Assembly (NCBI GenBank): GCA_022559985.1
Contig: JAFJTR010000070.1
Location: 94,388 to 158,387, forward strand
DNA length: 64,000 nt
Source: Parastagonospora avenae f. sp. tritici 18332-5
Taxonomy: Eukaryota; Ascomycota; Dothideomycetes; Pleosporales; Phaeosphaeriaceae
Reading direction: 5' to 3'
Each line of letters starts with the position of its first letter. Within the stretch, counting starts at the first letter, position 1. The translations under genes were made by a program, and so were the position numbers. A model generated the notes under the pieces. The model did not search any database. It worked only from the letters and a program-made list of their open reading frames with translations, and had not been told where the DNA came from. Below are positions 10,787 to 23,700 of the stretch, one piece after another.

Positions 10787-12378
10787 GGTACTGTTCTGGA
10801 TGCTGTTCCTGTGGGATGAGGAGTGAGATGAGCTGAGCGGCTCGAAACAATATCACGGCTTCACTTCATAAGGAGCACTGGATGCGTAGAAAGCAAGGCA
10901 GAGAGGTCGTTGTTGTGTAGCTACCTAGCTACGGTGCATGACGACATAATTGAGGCACCCGCAGGAAGCTAGACGGAGGCTTTCCAATTAGAAGACGGGC
11001 AGCAGAGGTCGACGCCAGAAGAGGCGCAACCAGTCCAATTGCAGCGCGTTTGCGTGTGGTTGGCTTCGATCAGTGGGTGATTTGGAGACAATGGAAAAGC
11101 GCGTGATGTGCCTGTCCCGCGAGATGTTCTAGATGCGTGGTGCGGGGCAAATGTGCATGACAGTCCACCACAATCCTGTTCGCAGCATTCGAGGTGTTGC
11201 ACCTTCGTGAAGCAACTCGGTTCCTGAGGCCGAGTTACCCCAATAATAATCCAACATGGATTCGCAGCGCTGTCTGGTTACATCAGCAGCACATGCACCG
11301 CAATTGACCTCACCGATGGGTACCCCACACCAGATTGGCGCATGACCCTAGAGTAGGCGCCCATCACCAACGCAAGGCGGCTCTGGGCGATCGCATTCGG
11401 AACCCTATGGAGGTGTCAGATCGTGACAACTGACGGCTCGCCGTTGTGGGAGAGCGTTCAGCGAGGGCATCGTCACAGTCAGGCCACTGCCCAGGCGCAT
11501 CACTGCTGGGCTCACGTGAGGTCGAGAGTACACCTGGGCACCCCTCCAAGATTCGCTCCCAAGGCGTCAAGCCCAACACAATCACGTCCTGTGCAGCCGT
11601 CGCGCGCAACCGAGAGGCGTTCCAGGGGTGTGCCGAGATGCATCGAATGAGCGCCCCAGCTTTTATTTGCGCGATTTTCCAGCGGGCGATGACAGGCTGC
11701 GGCCCCCCACGCTCCATCTTACCTGCGCGAACGAGCTCTTAGCGACGTCAAATTCTGGTCTGGGCGGCCTCGGCCAGTCTCTGCCCCAGTCCGGCCTCCA
11801 GCATCATCGCGGCTTCGCAGCGCTTCGAGCGCCTTTCTAGAAGAAGTTTCCATGCAGCCATGCTCCTGCGCCTGCACTTGTCTGTAAACACCATCCCGGT
11901 CCTCCGCCGCTCCTGACCTTCCGCTCCTCGGCGCCTGTCTAAAAGCGAACTCCGTGCTTCCCACCATTGTTCGCGTCGAGGGCTTCTTGCAGCGGACAAG
12001 CTTTGGCGTCTCCGCGTTTTATTCTAGCTGCTTGACGTCCGCACTGTTTCAGCCGCTCACTGTCCTCTCCAGACTTCCCCAGCATTTTAACACTCGATAT
12101 ACCCGCCTGAGAAGCAGCGCGCGCCAGTTCGGTTTCGGAGACCCCAACCTTTCCCACTTTGTGCCAGCATCGAACAGGGTAGACTCGCCGCCGCACGACC
12201 CACCTTGCCCTTGTGTCCGGCCGAATCGAATCAGCCTCACTCGACATCATATCATCGGCCAACTCCTCTGCGCCAACGCACAGTCTCCATTCTTGACCAC
12301 TGTTGCTCCGTCAAGGGGAATATTCACCTCACGCCAACTTGTCCTCCGTCTCTGCCATACGGCACCTCACTCTTAATC
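10787..12378. other. Intergenic region, no gene seen
   Basis: This 1.6 kb stretch separates the start of the dehydrin-like gene from the start of the next plus-strand gene, so it holds both promoters. Its open frames are short and overlapping on both strands and show no recognisable family. The last 300 bases are pyrimidine-rich, typical of a fungal 5' leader. Confidence 0.5.
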
Positions 12379-13505
12379 ATGCCTGGACATCTACGCACCC
12401 GCTTGCGGCGGGCCCTGACCGGCCAAGCTGAAGGCGGCCCTCTCAGCAAGATCAAGGGCCACAAAGGCCCAAAAAACAACGATCCGGATGACGACTACTA
12501 CAAGCCGGGTGAGAAGATGCCACCGCTCAAGTACCGACGTGCCGTCGACCCCGAGCACAAGAAGACACTCGAGGCCTTCAGCTTCTCCACAGCATGGCGT
12601 CGACGCAGCCACACCAGTCTGTACTCGCCCATGGGTAGCCGGCTACCCAGTCGCAGAAACAGCTGCAGAAGCAGGCGGAGCCGCAGCCGCAGCATGGCAA
12701 GAAGCCGCAGGTCTAGCTTCTCCACTGCGAGTGATTATGACGAAGAGGAGTGGGTGGACAGCGGCATTGGTGCAAGCATCGCCGGTGACGACAGGCCAGC
12801 CAACATTAGAGAAGCGAGCGATGATGAAGGTGACGTTCTCAATGGTGCGTGTGCACTCTTCCCACCGTCATTTCTATTGTCTAACACGCCGTAGTCGGTC
12901 TCTCGCGCAACCCTACCGAGGATCCTCGCGACGCGAAGAACCGCAAGCAGTCCCTTGGCCACCGCCGGTCGAGCTCTACTAAGTTAGCATCACGCCCCGG
13001 TACCAGCTCTGACCACACCCGTCGGCCATCGCAGCCCTTTACGCCCGAAGACCTCGAGATCGCCTTACAAAAGTCGCACCTCGAAGCTACGACTGAAGAG
13101 TCGGACAAGAGCAGTGGAGGCACACCGTTCGACGACTTCGACGATCCAAGCCCGTTCTTGCGTCCGCGTGGAGGCTCCATCTACGTACCATATGATGGTC
13201 AAGGCACTCCGCCGAAGCTGCCATTCTGGGGTTCTGCTAACCCCGATGCCGACCACAATCTTGACGCGCAATTTGCACGCCGAGAATCTGTCTTCCTCCA
13301 CAACGAAGGATCATATACGCCACGCTATGAGCGAAGCCAATCTGTTTTCCACGCCGCCTCACGCCGTGGATCTGTTTTTGTACCAACCGAAAAGTCCTGC
13401 GATTGCCCACCTCAGGAGGACGAGCAACCGAAACGCTCCAAGCCCCAGCCATGCTGTCCCAGTGACGCCATTGCTGCCATTCTGGCGCGAAAAGACCTGT
13501 GCTAG
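12379..13505 (+). CDS. Hypothetical basic, Ser/Arg-rich protein
   Basis: Two exons, 12379-12844 and 12895-13505, join in frame to give 358 residues. I do not recognise a domain. The N-terminus (MPGHLRTRLRRALTG) and a run near residues 80-115 rich in Arg-Ser pairs make it strongly basic. An acidic patch (YDEEEWVDSGIG) and the motif PFTPEDLEIALQKSHLEATT follow. The C-terminal third has repeated short motifs of the form RRxSVF (ARRESVFLH, ERSQSVFHA, SRRGSVFVP), and the tail is Cys-rich (SCDCPP, QPCCPSD). The intron has GTGCGT and GTAG ends and is the usual 50 bases. A nuclear or signalling role is possible from composition but is a guess. Confidence 0.75.
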
Positions 13506-14837
13506 GTCTACCTGCATCACATTTTATTTCGACATGTCAATATTCTAGCATTGGGTTTTGTACATATGGCATCTGCATTCCGGGCGTTCATCATCGATGT
13601 AAGAGCCCTCTGACTGGCTCCATCTCATTTCGTCCCTGCATTCACTCGGACTGCGTTTCATCCACTTGCATTCATGGAGAGGTGTATTTCATAGACTACA
13701 TTTGCTCGTCTCTTTTCCTTGTCCTCAATCATGCCTCAGGCCAGCATCGACAATTATTCCCGTCATGTTTCCGCTGACGTCGGCATATCAGACGCTTATT
13801 CGTCCGTGTCATCATCCCGCCATTATTCCGACGCAGGCGCGTGATAGTAATAATTATCCAGTCCATCCAGTCCATCCAATCCATCCAATCCAATCCACAC
13901 TGCAACTGCGTGACGACGACTCAAAACACACCGACTCCATCGGTGATCTTACTCAGTCGGCCTCCCAAGCCGCGCACCACATTGCGCACCTCTTGCAGAT
14001 CCAAACATGTCACTTTTCCAAGGCACCCAACGGCCATGCACCACGATCGCGTCACGCCGCCCGAGAACACACCGAACTCGCGTGGGTGGGCCGCGCTTAG
14101 CTATTCTATTCTCGTAATTCTGCGCCGCTGCGGCTCTGGGCAGAGTTGTGTGTGTAGGGCGGGATACTGCATACAGACTAGTGCTAGCGGAGCGACATCT
14201 ACCGGTGGGGCGGCCGCGACACACGTGATGCGCTTGCATTCGTCAAGCTAAAGGGATCGTCGTGCAGGGATGTGATGTAACGTGACGTCACTTTCTCGGC
14301 GGGTTGATGCGACGAACGACAGGGACCTCGAGACGAAGGCGGGATTGGCTTGGGATCACCCTTCACACGTTGTCTCCCAACAGACTTGATTACACTTTGC
14401 TGGAAATGGGAACGGGAATAAACTTCTGGTATCGTGTTGTTGGACGTGTTGTGCTTACCTTACCCCACGCTACACCTGCTAAGCGCAGATCACTATGCGG
14501 ACAATTGGGTGATCGACTGATGTGGAACGATCATGTCCGATGGCAATTTGATGACTGCAGTGCAATGTTTATATGCGGAAAACAGAATCCGATATCATGC
14601 ACTGGCAGTTGGAGCTGACGTGGAGAAGGAAACATCTTCATCTCACAAGATTGCGACCGGATTGATTCTGACAATGGGCACTCACATGCGTCGTCTTAAT
14701 ACCAAATCATCAGAATTAACATGGCTCATGGGCGCTGTGTACGATGAAAGAGCCTGAAGGTAAACACTTCTACTATCCAATCTCACTCATTTCTTCCATC
14801 TCCAATTCAAATGCATCTGCACACACTCCCCCTCTCC
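13506..14837. other. Intergenic region between convergent genes
   Basis: Both neighbours point into this 1.3 kb stretch, so it holds two 3' ends and no expected promoter. No gene is seen. A short tandem repeat lies near 13857-13897. Confidence 0.5.
13857..13897. repeat. Short tandem repeat, TCCATCCA-type
   Basis: About five copies of a 5-10 base unit, TCCAGTCCATCC then TCCAATCC, run head to tail. It lies in the 3' flank of the preceding gene and has no visible function. Confidence 0.8.
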
Positions 14838-15506
14838 TCAACCTCGCCCCTTCCAACCCCGAATCTTAGCAATAAACCCCTCCCTCGCGACCCTCTCATC
14901 CAGCCTCTTCCTCTTCTCCCTCCTCCTCGCCGTCTCCATCCACACCCCCCTCGTAACCTCCTCCATCTCCCTCGCCGCCCGCTGCATAGCCTCCCCCACA
15001 TAATGCAATCTCATCGATCCATTGTTCAAGTTTATAGTCGTGCGCTGTAGCGCTTCCTCTGCTTCGGCAATGCGAGCTTTTCGCGCGGCCTTTGCCTTTC
15101 TAGTCTTGTGGGCTTTCAACTTTTTGCGCAGGTTGTAGCGTATTTCCCTGGCTTCGGCGCGAGCCTCGCGTCGAGCGTAGAGGAACGCGTCTTCGTCGGA
15201 GTCATAGTCGCTAGAGGAGGAGGAGAAGGAGTCTGACGCTGATGCCGGGGCTGGGGGTGGAGGTGCGCTCAGGTTCGTTCGGCAGTGTGGACAGGCGTCG
15301 CTGCGCTCGAGGTGCTTGGCTAGACAGCCGTGGTGGAAGACGTGGCCGCATGCAGTCGCCAGTGTTTTACTTGGGCCTGTTGCGCCGCATGCTGGGTAGG
15401 AGCATGTTTTCACGGCGTGGTGGGTGTCTGTGAGGGCGCCGCTGGCGAGGAGATCGGCGACGGTGTCGCTGGCGAGCGGCGGGGATGATCGAGCTGGTGT
15501 TGACAT
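14838..15506 (-). CDS. RING-type zinc finger protein
   Basis: This is a single exon of 222 residues. A RING-like finger spans residues 35-75 with ligands C35, C40, C53, H55, H58, C61, C72 and C75. The order Cys-Cys-Cys-His-His-Cys-Cys-Cys is of RING-H2 type, with a longer than usual first knuckle (four residues, CSYPAC). RING fingers normally recruit E2 enzymes for ubiquitin transfer; that role is inferred. A Pro/Ser linker and acidic patch (SSSSSDYDSDED) precede a Lys/Arg-rich helical C-terminus likely to form a coiled coil. The start at 15506 (MSTPARSSPP) was preferred over in-frame methionines upstream, which lie in an unlikely Cys/His-poor leader. No membrane segment is seen. Confidence 0.75.
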   Translation of the reverse strand: MSTPARSSPPLASDTVADLLASGALTDTHHAVKTCSYPACGATGPSKTLATACGHVFHHGCLAKHLERSDACPHCRTNLSAPPPPAPASASDSFSSSSSDYDSDEDAFLYARREARAEAREIRYNLRKKLKAHKTRKAKAARKARIAEAEEALQRTTINLNNGSMRLHYVGEAMQRAAREMEEVTRGVWMETARRREKRKRLDERVAREGFIAKIRGWKGRG

Positions 15507-16139
15507 TGCGGGATGAGTTGTAGGGACTGTAAGGGGAAGGTGACAAGACACGCGAGGATTGTGTGTTTGACAAGCGGGTGCGGAGAAAAAAGTTGTAGCG
15601 ATTGCGACTTTCACCTTTGCGAGATCCTCACTATTCACCAAGTTCGGCCTGTGCGAGATGGCATCCCCAAGAGGTCCCTCTCCGCGCTGACCGTCAAATC
15701 CATTAACCAGACCGTAGCAGTCTTTAGTTTCTCGAATGTGAGGTCTCTGCATCACTCTCCCTCCGCGCATCGCCAGCATCCTCACCACACTAGGACCACC
15801 TAGGTGCGAAGACCGTCGATGTCATCGCTGGATCTTCTCCTGCATATCCTGCACCGCTAACGTGCAATCGCCGTCATGTCAATTCACGCGTAGGAGTGAC
15901 TAGTTGTCCTGGGCCACGACTTGTGGCAACTTTGATACTGTCTCGGTTGCGTATGATATGAGCGAATTAATCATGGTACCCAGCGTTTCGCCCGTTCAAT
16001 TCCTCGCAGAAAGAGTCGACCCAGAAGTGGTAGACGAGGAGATCTTGATATGGTCCAGTTGCAAGCCCCAAGAACTGCATGCTGACTATCTTCATAATAT
16101 CATGAACTATCGACAATCAGTCATGCAACGTTGCAGCCA
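15507..16139. other. Intergenic region, no gene seen
   Basis: It contains the promoter of the RING-finger gene and the 3' flank of the Zn2Cys6 regulator. Nothing else is recognisable. Confidence 0.5.
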
Positions 16140-18497
16140 TCAAGGAAAGTTAAAGTCAGGCAAACTCAACCAATCAGTCCACATCAGCTGGTTATTCGAG
16201 TCCCAAGGCAGGTCCAGCATGGCCGCGGAGAAAAAATCCGAATTCGTTACTGTCTCGTTGACCTCATTGTAGCTCATGGCGGAGAAGTCTAAAGGCTGGG
16301 GCCAAAGGTTCGTCACCTCTTGTGCGTATCCGGTATTCTGTATGCCAGCGTCATGCTTGACAAGAGCATCAAGAGATCCAGGCTGCGCATGTTCCAGAAC
16401 AGGAGGGTCGTCTCGTGATGGTGCTAACAGGCTGACATCTGGCGCTTGTTTGACAAGCACACGTAGAAAGCGACCATATACGATCGAGGATCCATTCCTG
16501 TGCATTGGCATACTGCCAATGCGTTCGAGCACTGTTGCCGTCTCCTCTATGAGGTGTCGAACGCTCGGAGCAAGATTTTGGTTGCCACCTTTTCCAGGGA
16601 CTGGTGCGCTCAAAGCTAGTGCAATCGAGGCGGCGAAACAGATCATCGTCACTGTGTTGTTTGGCATCGACTTCAAGCGCGATTCTCCCTGGATAGCGGC
16701 GCGCATGACGTTGAGGGCAGATGATAGAGCAGACGCTCGGAACGATCGCTTGACTTCGGGTGGGGCGGTCGGGTGATTCAGCAGCATGCTGTAGGTAGAG
16801 AGTCGAGTATGGGTGACGAGGATTTCGACATATGGTGGCAGCGTCTTGCTTTCCGTATTGCCAATGACTGATGTCCAGGTGTGAGACCATTGATCGAAGA
16901 AGCTTTCGATAGCCCAGTCAATCTCCTGAGCGGCCTTGGAGCCCCCATTGACAGTGCGATAGTTATCGCATCTCGATCTGACCTTTGCAAAGAGATCGTC
17001 CAGGTCTCTCCGTAGTACAGCCATGGACACCAATGGACCATCCTGGACGTACGAGCTTTCATGGTTGTGCCACTCATCGCAAATCAAAATGAGCGATGTC
17101 TTCGGAATGCAGTAGCTACGACCGCGGGCTAAGCATACACCCCGTTCTAAGACAAAGAGAGCTATCCACACGCGCTCCCTTCGTCTCAATAGTCGCATAC
17201 CCCGCTCAGAGCTAGGGTCTATATCCTCGAAACCGTCCATGGATAATGCACGTTTGGCGTCCAGACAGTCAGCTCTAGGAATCTGTGCCAGACGGTCTGG
17301 GGCCAGAAACGAAGAAGGGGTAACAATCTTTTCAAGCGACAGATCTAAGGCGATTGACAAAGAGGTAGCGAGGTATAAGCTCGTGTCATCGTCGCTGGCA
17401 TACGATCCTGGGGGCATCCATGGTATGCTGACCATGAAAGCTAGAACAATTTCAACAGACTTGAATTTCCGCACAATGACTTGTTCGGCCAGGAACCTGC
17501 GATGAAGGAGAAGCCTCTTCGCCAATGCCCCAGTCTCTGGCAGAAATATCGCTGTCATAGCCAGTAGTGTGGTGAATAGAAAGGCCGAGCGACTCCGAAC
17601 GAAGTGCGTAGTGTGCACTAGAGGATCAAGGCCCCAGCCTATATACATAAGTCAGTCTACGGTGCTCCCTCTATATGATGAGTCTTATTGTAGTAACAAT
17701 TTCGGGAAGGGCTTAAAAATACGAGCTGCTTCAACAACTTCAGCTGGATAGGTACATACGAGTGTGTGCTAGATGCTTATGAAAGTAGGCCAGTAGCATT
17801 TCCGCTTCTTCAGCAGTGACAAGCCCGACTTCAATTGGGTCAAGACCTGGACCTTGATCGAGGTTCGCTTTCATTGGCAGGAAGAAGCGTTGCACATCCA
17901 TATATGGGCCATGCTCGCTAGAGAGCCATGTACCAGGCGTTGAGATGCTCCCACCTGGAGGCGTCAGGGGAGAGGCGATGCGGAGATCCGATGCCCGAGC
18001 AAGTAGCTGAAGCGGATTTTCGACTCCTTCGAGCTGATCGTCGCCTGCGTTTGAAGTTGGAGCAATTTCTTTCTCGGGAAGCGGTTTGGCATCAATGTTA
18101 GATGATGTTATCGAATGGCTGGCATCGATATGCTTTCCCTCACCGCCCTCGTCGCTTAGTAACTTTTTAAGATGCTCGAGTGTTGTAAGGTTCGTCGTAT
18201 TATCAGCCTTTCTCTTCTTGATAGCCTCCTCGACTTGGTATATGGCCTTCTCCAATCCAGAGCGCTTGCTGTTTAAGATTAGTCAAAATCGTTGCCATGT
18301 TTCACATGAGGGGGCTGCTACTTCTTGACGCCTTTTTGTCTTCCTATATGGAATTCTGGTATGACACATTCAGTGCCGACGTGTGCGCATCTCTCGCAAG
18401 TAGAGGCGTCTTCCTCACGGCGACATTTGATCTTGCTTTTGCGACAATTTAGACAAGCAGCCTGTTTACTGCTCGTGCCTGCTTCGTTGTTGGTCAT
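16140..18497 (-). CDS. Zn2Cys6 fungal transcription factor
   Basis: Three exons join in frame: 18497-18322, 18268-17760 and 17638-16140, giving 727 residues. The binuclear zinc cluster is complete with C15, C18, C25, C34, C37 and C44 (ACLNCRKSKIKC and CERCAHVGTEC). A linker GRQKGVKNKRSGLEKAIYQV follows, of a type common in fungal regulators, and leads into a short dimerising helix. The remainder matches the fungal-specific transcription factor middle region, including HTRWGLDPLVHTTHF and VSMAVLRRDLDDLF. The second intron is 121 bases, longer than most here but in frame. The target genes are not evident. The adjacent thioesterase is on the same strand about 600 bases upstream of this gene's start; any regulatory link is speculative. 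It should act in the nucleus. Confidence 0.85.
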
Positions 18498-19108
18498 GAT
18501 ATTGATTCGATATAGTGCAGGTCGAATAAGATCGGCATGTTATCGCGTTCACTCGGCTTCTGCAAGGCTTGATGGTCACGTGCGGAATCACATACGAGCT
18601 TCGGTGGCACGTGGGTAAAGACGGAACGAACGTGCTGTGTAGAGGGCATTGCAATGCTTAGGAAGTGTGGAGAGACTTAGCGTACGGACGCCGGAAAGCC
18701 ATCCGAGGTGCTTTCGAACGGGTGCTAGCCGTGTTTGTCACTAGCTTGCGGTCATACATGGGCGGGAAGTCACCACCATCACTCTCTCAGAGTTCTTTGC
18801 ACTTTCACCGCCATCAGCGAAACTTGATCTGGACCTACACGCCATGCTGCTTCAAATTGTTTACAGCGTGATTGCACCTCAGATGGGCTACTATTGTGCT
18901 CATTCACGCGCAATTCATTATAGGCCCGCCATGGCCTGTCCAAAAGCTATGGGCGACTGCCTCAAAGTATGACTGTGCGTGCAAATCACATGCGAAGGCG
19001 TCTAGGCTATACTGTTGTCAAGCGATGTGAAATATTGTCTATCATTAAAACGAGTACAGAGCAGATATCAAGAACAAGCACCAAGCCCAAGAATTTCTAG
19101 CGCAGGAT
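18498..19108. other. Intergenic region, no gene seen
   Basis: It holds the promoter of the Zn2Cys6 regulator and the 3' flank of the thioesterase. No coding or RNA gene is recognisable. Confidence 0.5.
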
Positions 19109-20294
19109 TTAAAGCTTAGGTTCCGGCTGACTCTCCGGTTGCTTCAAGCGGACAAGTCCCTACGGATGATTAGCTCACGTAGTGTGTATACATGGCTTCG
19201 CATGGACTTACCTCTTGTACGCAGCTGGCAATCAGCGTGCCATCTTTGGTATAAATCCTCTGGAACACCAGGCCGCGACCATCGCCCGACCAAGGCGTCT
19301 CCATCTCGGTGAACAACCACTCATCTGCTCGGAAGCTTCTTGGGTTGTGGAAGTAGATGGTATGGTCCAGGCTGACCATCATGCCAATCTCAGGAGTCGG
19401 ATCTCGGGACACGTCTTCACCGTTTCGTATGCGATGAATGCGCTGAATGTCGGCCTCATCGACAAATTTCATGCGCCTGAGCTCGGCATCGTCCATGGCC
19501 AGCAGTTTCTTCAACACATCCTCGTCGGCACTCGACTTGGACTTGCTCTTGCGCTGTGTGGAGTAGCGCCAGAGCTTGTGTGCCCGGGCAATGGTACCGA
19601 CGAAGTAGCTGTCCGACATGTATGCGATGGCGGAGAGGTGTGCTTCATGGCCTCCTGAAGAGCTGATGGTTCCCCTGGCTTTCATCCATTGGTGGCACTT
19701 CTTCTCGTGGGCATGGGGCGAGTCGTCTGGCTAGGTTAGCTTTCACATGTCAGAAAGGGTGACAAGATTGAACTCACCATTCTCAATCGGCAGTCGCTGG
19801 CTTTGAAATGGACTCGTCCCATCCGAGCTCGCCTCCAGATCATCGAGGCCCTCTTCAGGCCCCGGCACTTTTGGCATGGGGTATGCGTGCTCGACCTTCT
19901 TCTCTCCTCCACTGTTCTGTCTCACGAAGCTCATCGTGGTGGTGAAGATGACCTTTCCGCGTTGTCGCGCCTGTACAGTCCTGGTCGCGAACGACTTGCC
20001 ACTCCTGACCCTCTCGACGTGGTATATAATGGGGATCTCGGCGTTGCCAGCCAGGACAAAGTAGCAGTGCATGGAATGGACAGTGAAGTCATGGGAGACG
20101 GTCTTCTGCGCCGCCGCCAGCGTCTGCGCAATAGCAGCGCCTCCAAAGATGCCTCTTGCGCCCGGGGGGTGCCATAGCGGGCGGGTGTTGGTGAAGAGAT
20201 CGGGGTCAATGTCGTTCAGCTGTGTAAGTTCAAGGACATTCTCGATATTTGATTGCGATTGATCGACAGGCGGAGGGCGTATGAGGGTAGCCAT
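19109..20294 (-). CDS. Acyl-CoA thioesterase II (TesB/ACOT8-type), peroxisomal
   Basis: Three exons join in frame: 20294-19778, 19726-19212 and 19159-19109, giving 360 residues. The protein is a double hot-dog thioesterase that hydrolyses acyl-CoA to free acid and CoA. The N-terminal hot-dog (ARGIFGGAAIAQTLAAA and HSMHCYFVLAGN) and C-terminal hot-dog are both present. The expected catalytic Asp is in SLDHTIYFH and a conserved Gln is in GLVFQRIYTKDG. The last exon is only 17 codons and ends Pro-Lys-Leu, which fits a type 1 peroxisomal targeting signal. Without it the product would end without the signal, so splicing of that intron decides location. A role in peroxisomal fatty acid breakdown is inferred. 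The start at 20294 (MATLIRPPP) is preferred over a methionine four codons upstream. Confidence 0.9.
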
Positions 20295-20754
20295 TGTGTG
20301 CAGCAAGTCTCGGTGTGTCTCAGTGGGAAGATATAAGATAAAGGAGAGTGTCAGCTATGCATGTGATTCTTCGTACGAGGAGATTAGTTATGTGAGTTCG
20401 GCGCAAGACGCGTCGCATCGCCCAGCGATCCACGTTCCGTGAACCGAGGCACAACGACAGCCAGAATCACGCTCAAGCCAGTCTTCACGGATGACTAACA
20501 GGCGGGATTACCGTCGCCAAGCAGCGAGGAGACGTCTCGTGGCCAACGTCATACTGCTCGTACCTGACTGGTAATGTGCGATCGAATATACCCGCTCGGG
20601 AGCTCCACGTTTGATTGGACTTCCACTTCACGCATGCGAACATCCTCACCTCGACCTTGCGCCACGCTTTGCTACCGCCGTTTTGACATGTCTTGAGTCG
20701 CGCCTGTGCACATTCGCTCCACCTGATCGCCGCAACATCCCGACTGAAGCTCCC
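20295..20754. promoter_or_regulatory. Divergent promoter region, thioesterase / CPS1-like gene
   Basis: This 460-base gap serves two divergent genes. No specific site is supported beyond that arrangement. Confidence 0.4.
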
Positions 20755-23700
20755 ATGGCCGACTCGAACCCAGAGCTCCAGGCCAAGCTGCAGGAGCTGG
20801 AACACGAATTAGAGGAAGGCGACATCACCACGAAAGGGTCCGTCAATTCCGTTGCGCTCAAGCCTCTACGTTCGCGATCGCGCTCAGTGTCGCGTCTCCG
20901 CAAAGCGCTAACCAGTCACACAGCTACGAAAAGCGCAGGACGGTACTCCTGTCGCAATATCTGGGGCCTGAACATGCAGCGCAACTAGGCCATTTGCGCC
21001 AGGGCAGTCTGGCAGGAAGTCTGGCAGGAAGCGAAGGTTCCGGCTCTCGCGCAGCATCTCTCGCGGCTATCTCCGGGCCGCAACAGTCGCAATCGCAGCA
21101 ACGGGAACTGCCCACCATCGAGATTCCCCGACCAGAATCGCAGTACACGAGCAACACGCCGAGTCTGGTGGGAACATCACAATATGCCGCGTCAGGAGGC
21201 AGCACGGCGGGGTCGTCGCAGTACATAGCATACCCGCCCAGCCAGGTCGGACGCTTCCAGGAGAAGCAGCTGGGACTGCGCACAACTTCACTGCAGCGCA
21301 ATGCTTCGCAGTTGTCCCAGGGCAGCGAGACGTTCATACCGCGGCCCCAGACGCCCGAGTATAACTACTCGCGTGAAGGCACAATGATGGGCTCGAATTA
21401 TGCTTTCAACCCAGATACTCAGCCAGGCTACGATGGAGGCTACCCGTCGCCTGGCGGAGACGTCAGCAGGAGAAGCACAATGCTGGACGTGAACCAGGGC
21501 TACTTTTCCGACTTCACCGGACAGCAGATGCAGGACCACCGCGATTCGTACGGTGGCCCAAATCGGTACTCGTCTGGAGACGCCTTCTCCCCGACCGCAG
21601 CAATGCCTCCGCCCATGATGAACCCCAACGATCTGCCAGGCGCGGGCATAGTCGACACTATGCTCCCGCTGGAGCCAAGAGACCTGCCTTTCGACGTGTA
21701 TGATCCGCACAACCCGAACATCAAGATGTCCAAATTTGACAACATTGGCGCTGTGTTGCGGCATCGAGGGCGAACACAGCCGCGACAAACCGCCTTCTGG
21801 GTGCTAGATCCAAAAGGCAAGGAAGTGGCTTCGATAACATGGGAAAAGGTTGCGAGCCGCGCAGAGAAAGTGGCCAAAGTGATCAGAGACAAGAGCAACC
21901 TCTACCGCGGCGATCGCGTAGCTTTGGTGTACAGAGATACTGAAGTCATTGAATTCGTGGTAGCGTTGATGGGCTGCTTCATCGCGGGCGTTGTCGCGGT
22001 ACCCATCAATAGCGTCGACGATTATCAGAAACTCATTCTCCTCCTGACTACCACCCAGGCCCATCTTGCTCTGACGACGGACAACAATCTCAAGTCCTTC
22101 CATCGTGACATTAGCCAGAATCGCTTGAAATGGCCAAGCGGAGTCGAGTGGTGGAAGACGAACGAGTTTGGCAGCTATCATCCCAAGAAACATGACGATA
22201 CTCCTGCGCTGCAGGTTCCTGAGGTAGCTTACATTGAGTTCTCGCGGGCGCCCACAGGGGATTTGAGAGGTGTAGTCCTCAGTCATCGTACCATCATGCA
22301 CCAGATGGCATGTATCAGCGCCATGGTCACCACAATTCCCACCGGACGCGAGAACACAGACACGTTCGGTGCGCATCTTCGCGACCAGAACGGCAAGTTC
22401 ATTGCACCGCCGCCTCGAAGCTCACCAACCGAGAACATTCTTAGTTACCTCGATCCTCGTGAAAGTGCAGGCATGATTCTAGGCGTACTGTTTGCCGTTT
22501 ATGGCGGCCACACTACGATATGGACTGAGCCGTCCACAATGGAGACGCCCGGTCTCTACGCACATCTCATTACCAAATACAAAGCGAACGTACTGGTGGC
22601 AGATTACCCAGGTCTCAAGCGCGCTGCCTACAACTACCAGCAAGACCCCATGGCCACGAGAAACTTCAAGAAGAACTCTGAGCCAAACTTCAGCGCGATT
22701 AAGATTTGTCTCATTGACACGCTCACTGTAGATTGCGACTTCCATGAGATCCTTGGAGACCGTTGGTTCAGACCTATGCGGAATCCGAGAGCGCGCGAAC
22801 TCATCGCGCCTATGCTGTGCTTACCCGAGCATGGTGGCATGATCATCTCTGTGCGTGATTGGCTGGGTGGCGAAGAGCGCATGGGATGCCCTCTGAGCAT
22901 AGCTGAAGATGAGGAAGACGATGAAGAGCCCACTGAGGAAGCCACACCGACGAATGGCTACTCCAGTCTCATTGGCGGTGGCACCCAAAAGAAGGCAACC
23001 AAGGAAAAGAAAGGTCGCACTGAACTAACCGAGATCCTACTTGACAAAGAAGCGCTGAAGATGAATGACATTGTGGTTCTAGCCATAGGCGAGGAAGCCA
23101 GCAAGCGTGCGAATGAACCCGGGACTATGAGAGTTGGTGCCTTTGGATATCCCATACCAGACGCCACGCTGTGTGTCGTTGATCCAGAGACTAGTTTGCT
23201 CTGTTCACCATACTCTGTCGGTGAGATTTGGGTAGACTCGCCCTCGCTATCAGGTGGTTTCTGGCAGTTGCAAAAGCATACGGAAACCATCTTCCATGCC
23301 CGGCCATATCGCTTTGTCGAAGGCAGCCCGACACCACAGCTGCTCGAGCTCGAATTTCTGCGCACGGGTCTTCTCGGCTGCGTCGTAGAAGGCAAAATCT
23401 TCGTGCTGGGTTTGTACGAAGATCGTATCCGACAGCGCGTAGAGTGGGTGGAGCACGGGCTAGAGACCGAACATCGCTACTTTTTCGTACAGCATCTTGT
23501 CTCCAGCATCATGAAGGCGGTGCCAAAGATTTACGATTGTTCGGCGTTCGACTCTTATGTCAACGGAGAGTACTTGCCAATCATCCTTATCGAGACGCAA
23601 GCTGCTTCTACAGCCCCTACAAACCCCGGCGGTCCTCCGCAACAGCTCGATATTCCGTTCCTCGACTCATTGTCCGAGCGATGTATGGAGGTGCTCTACC

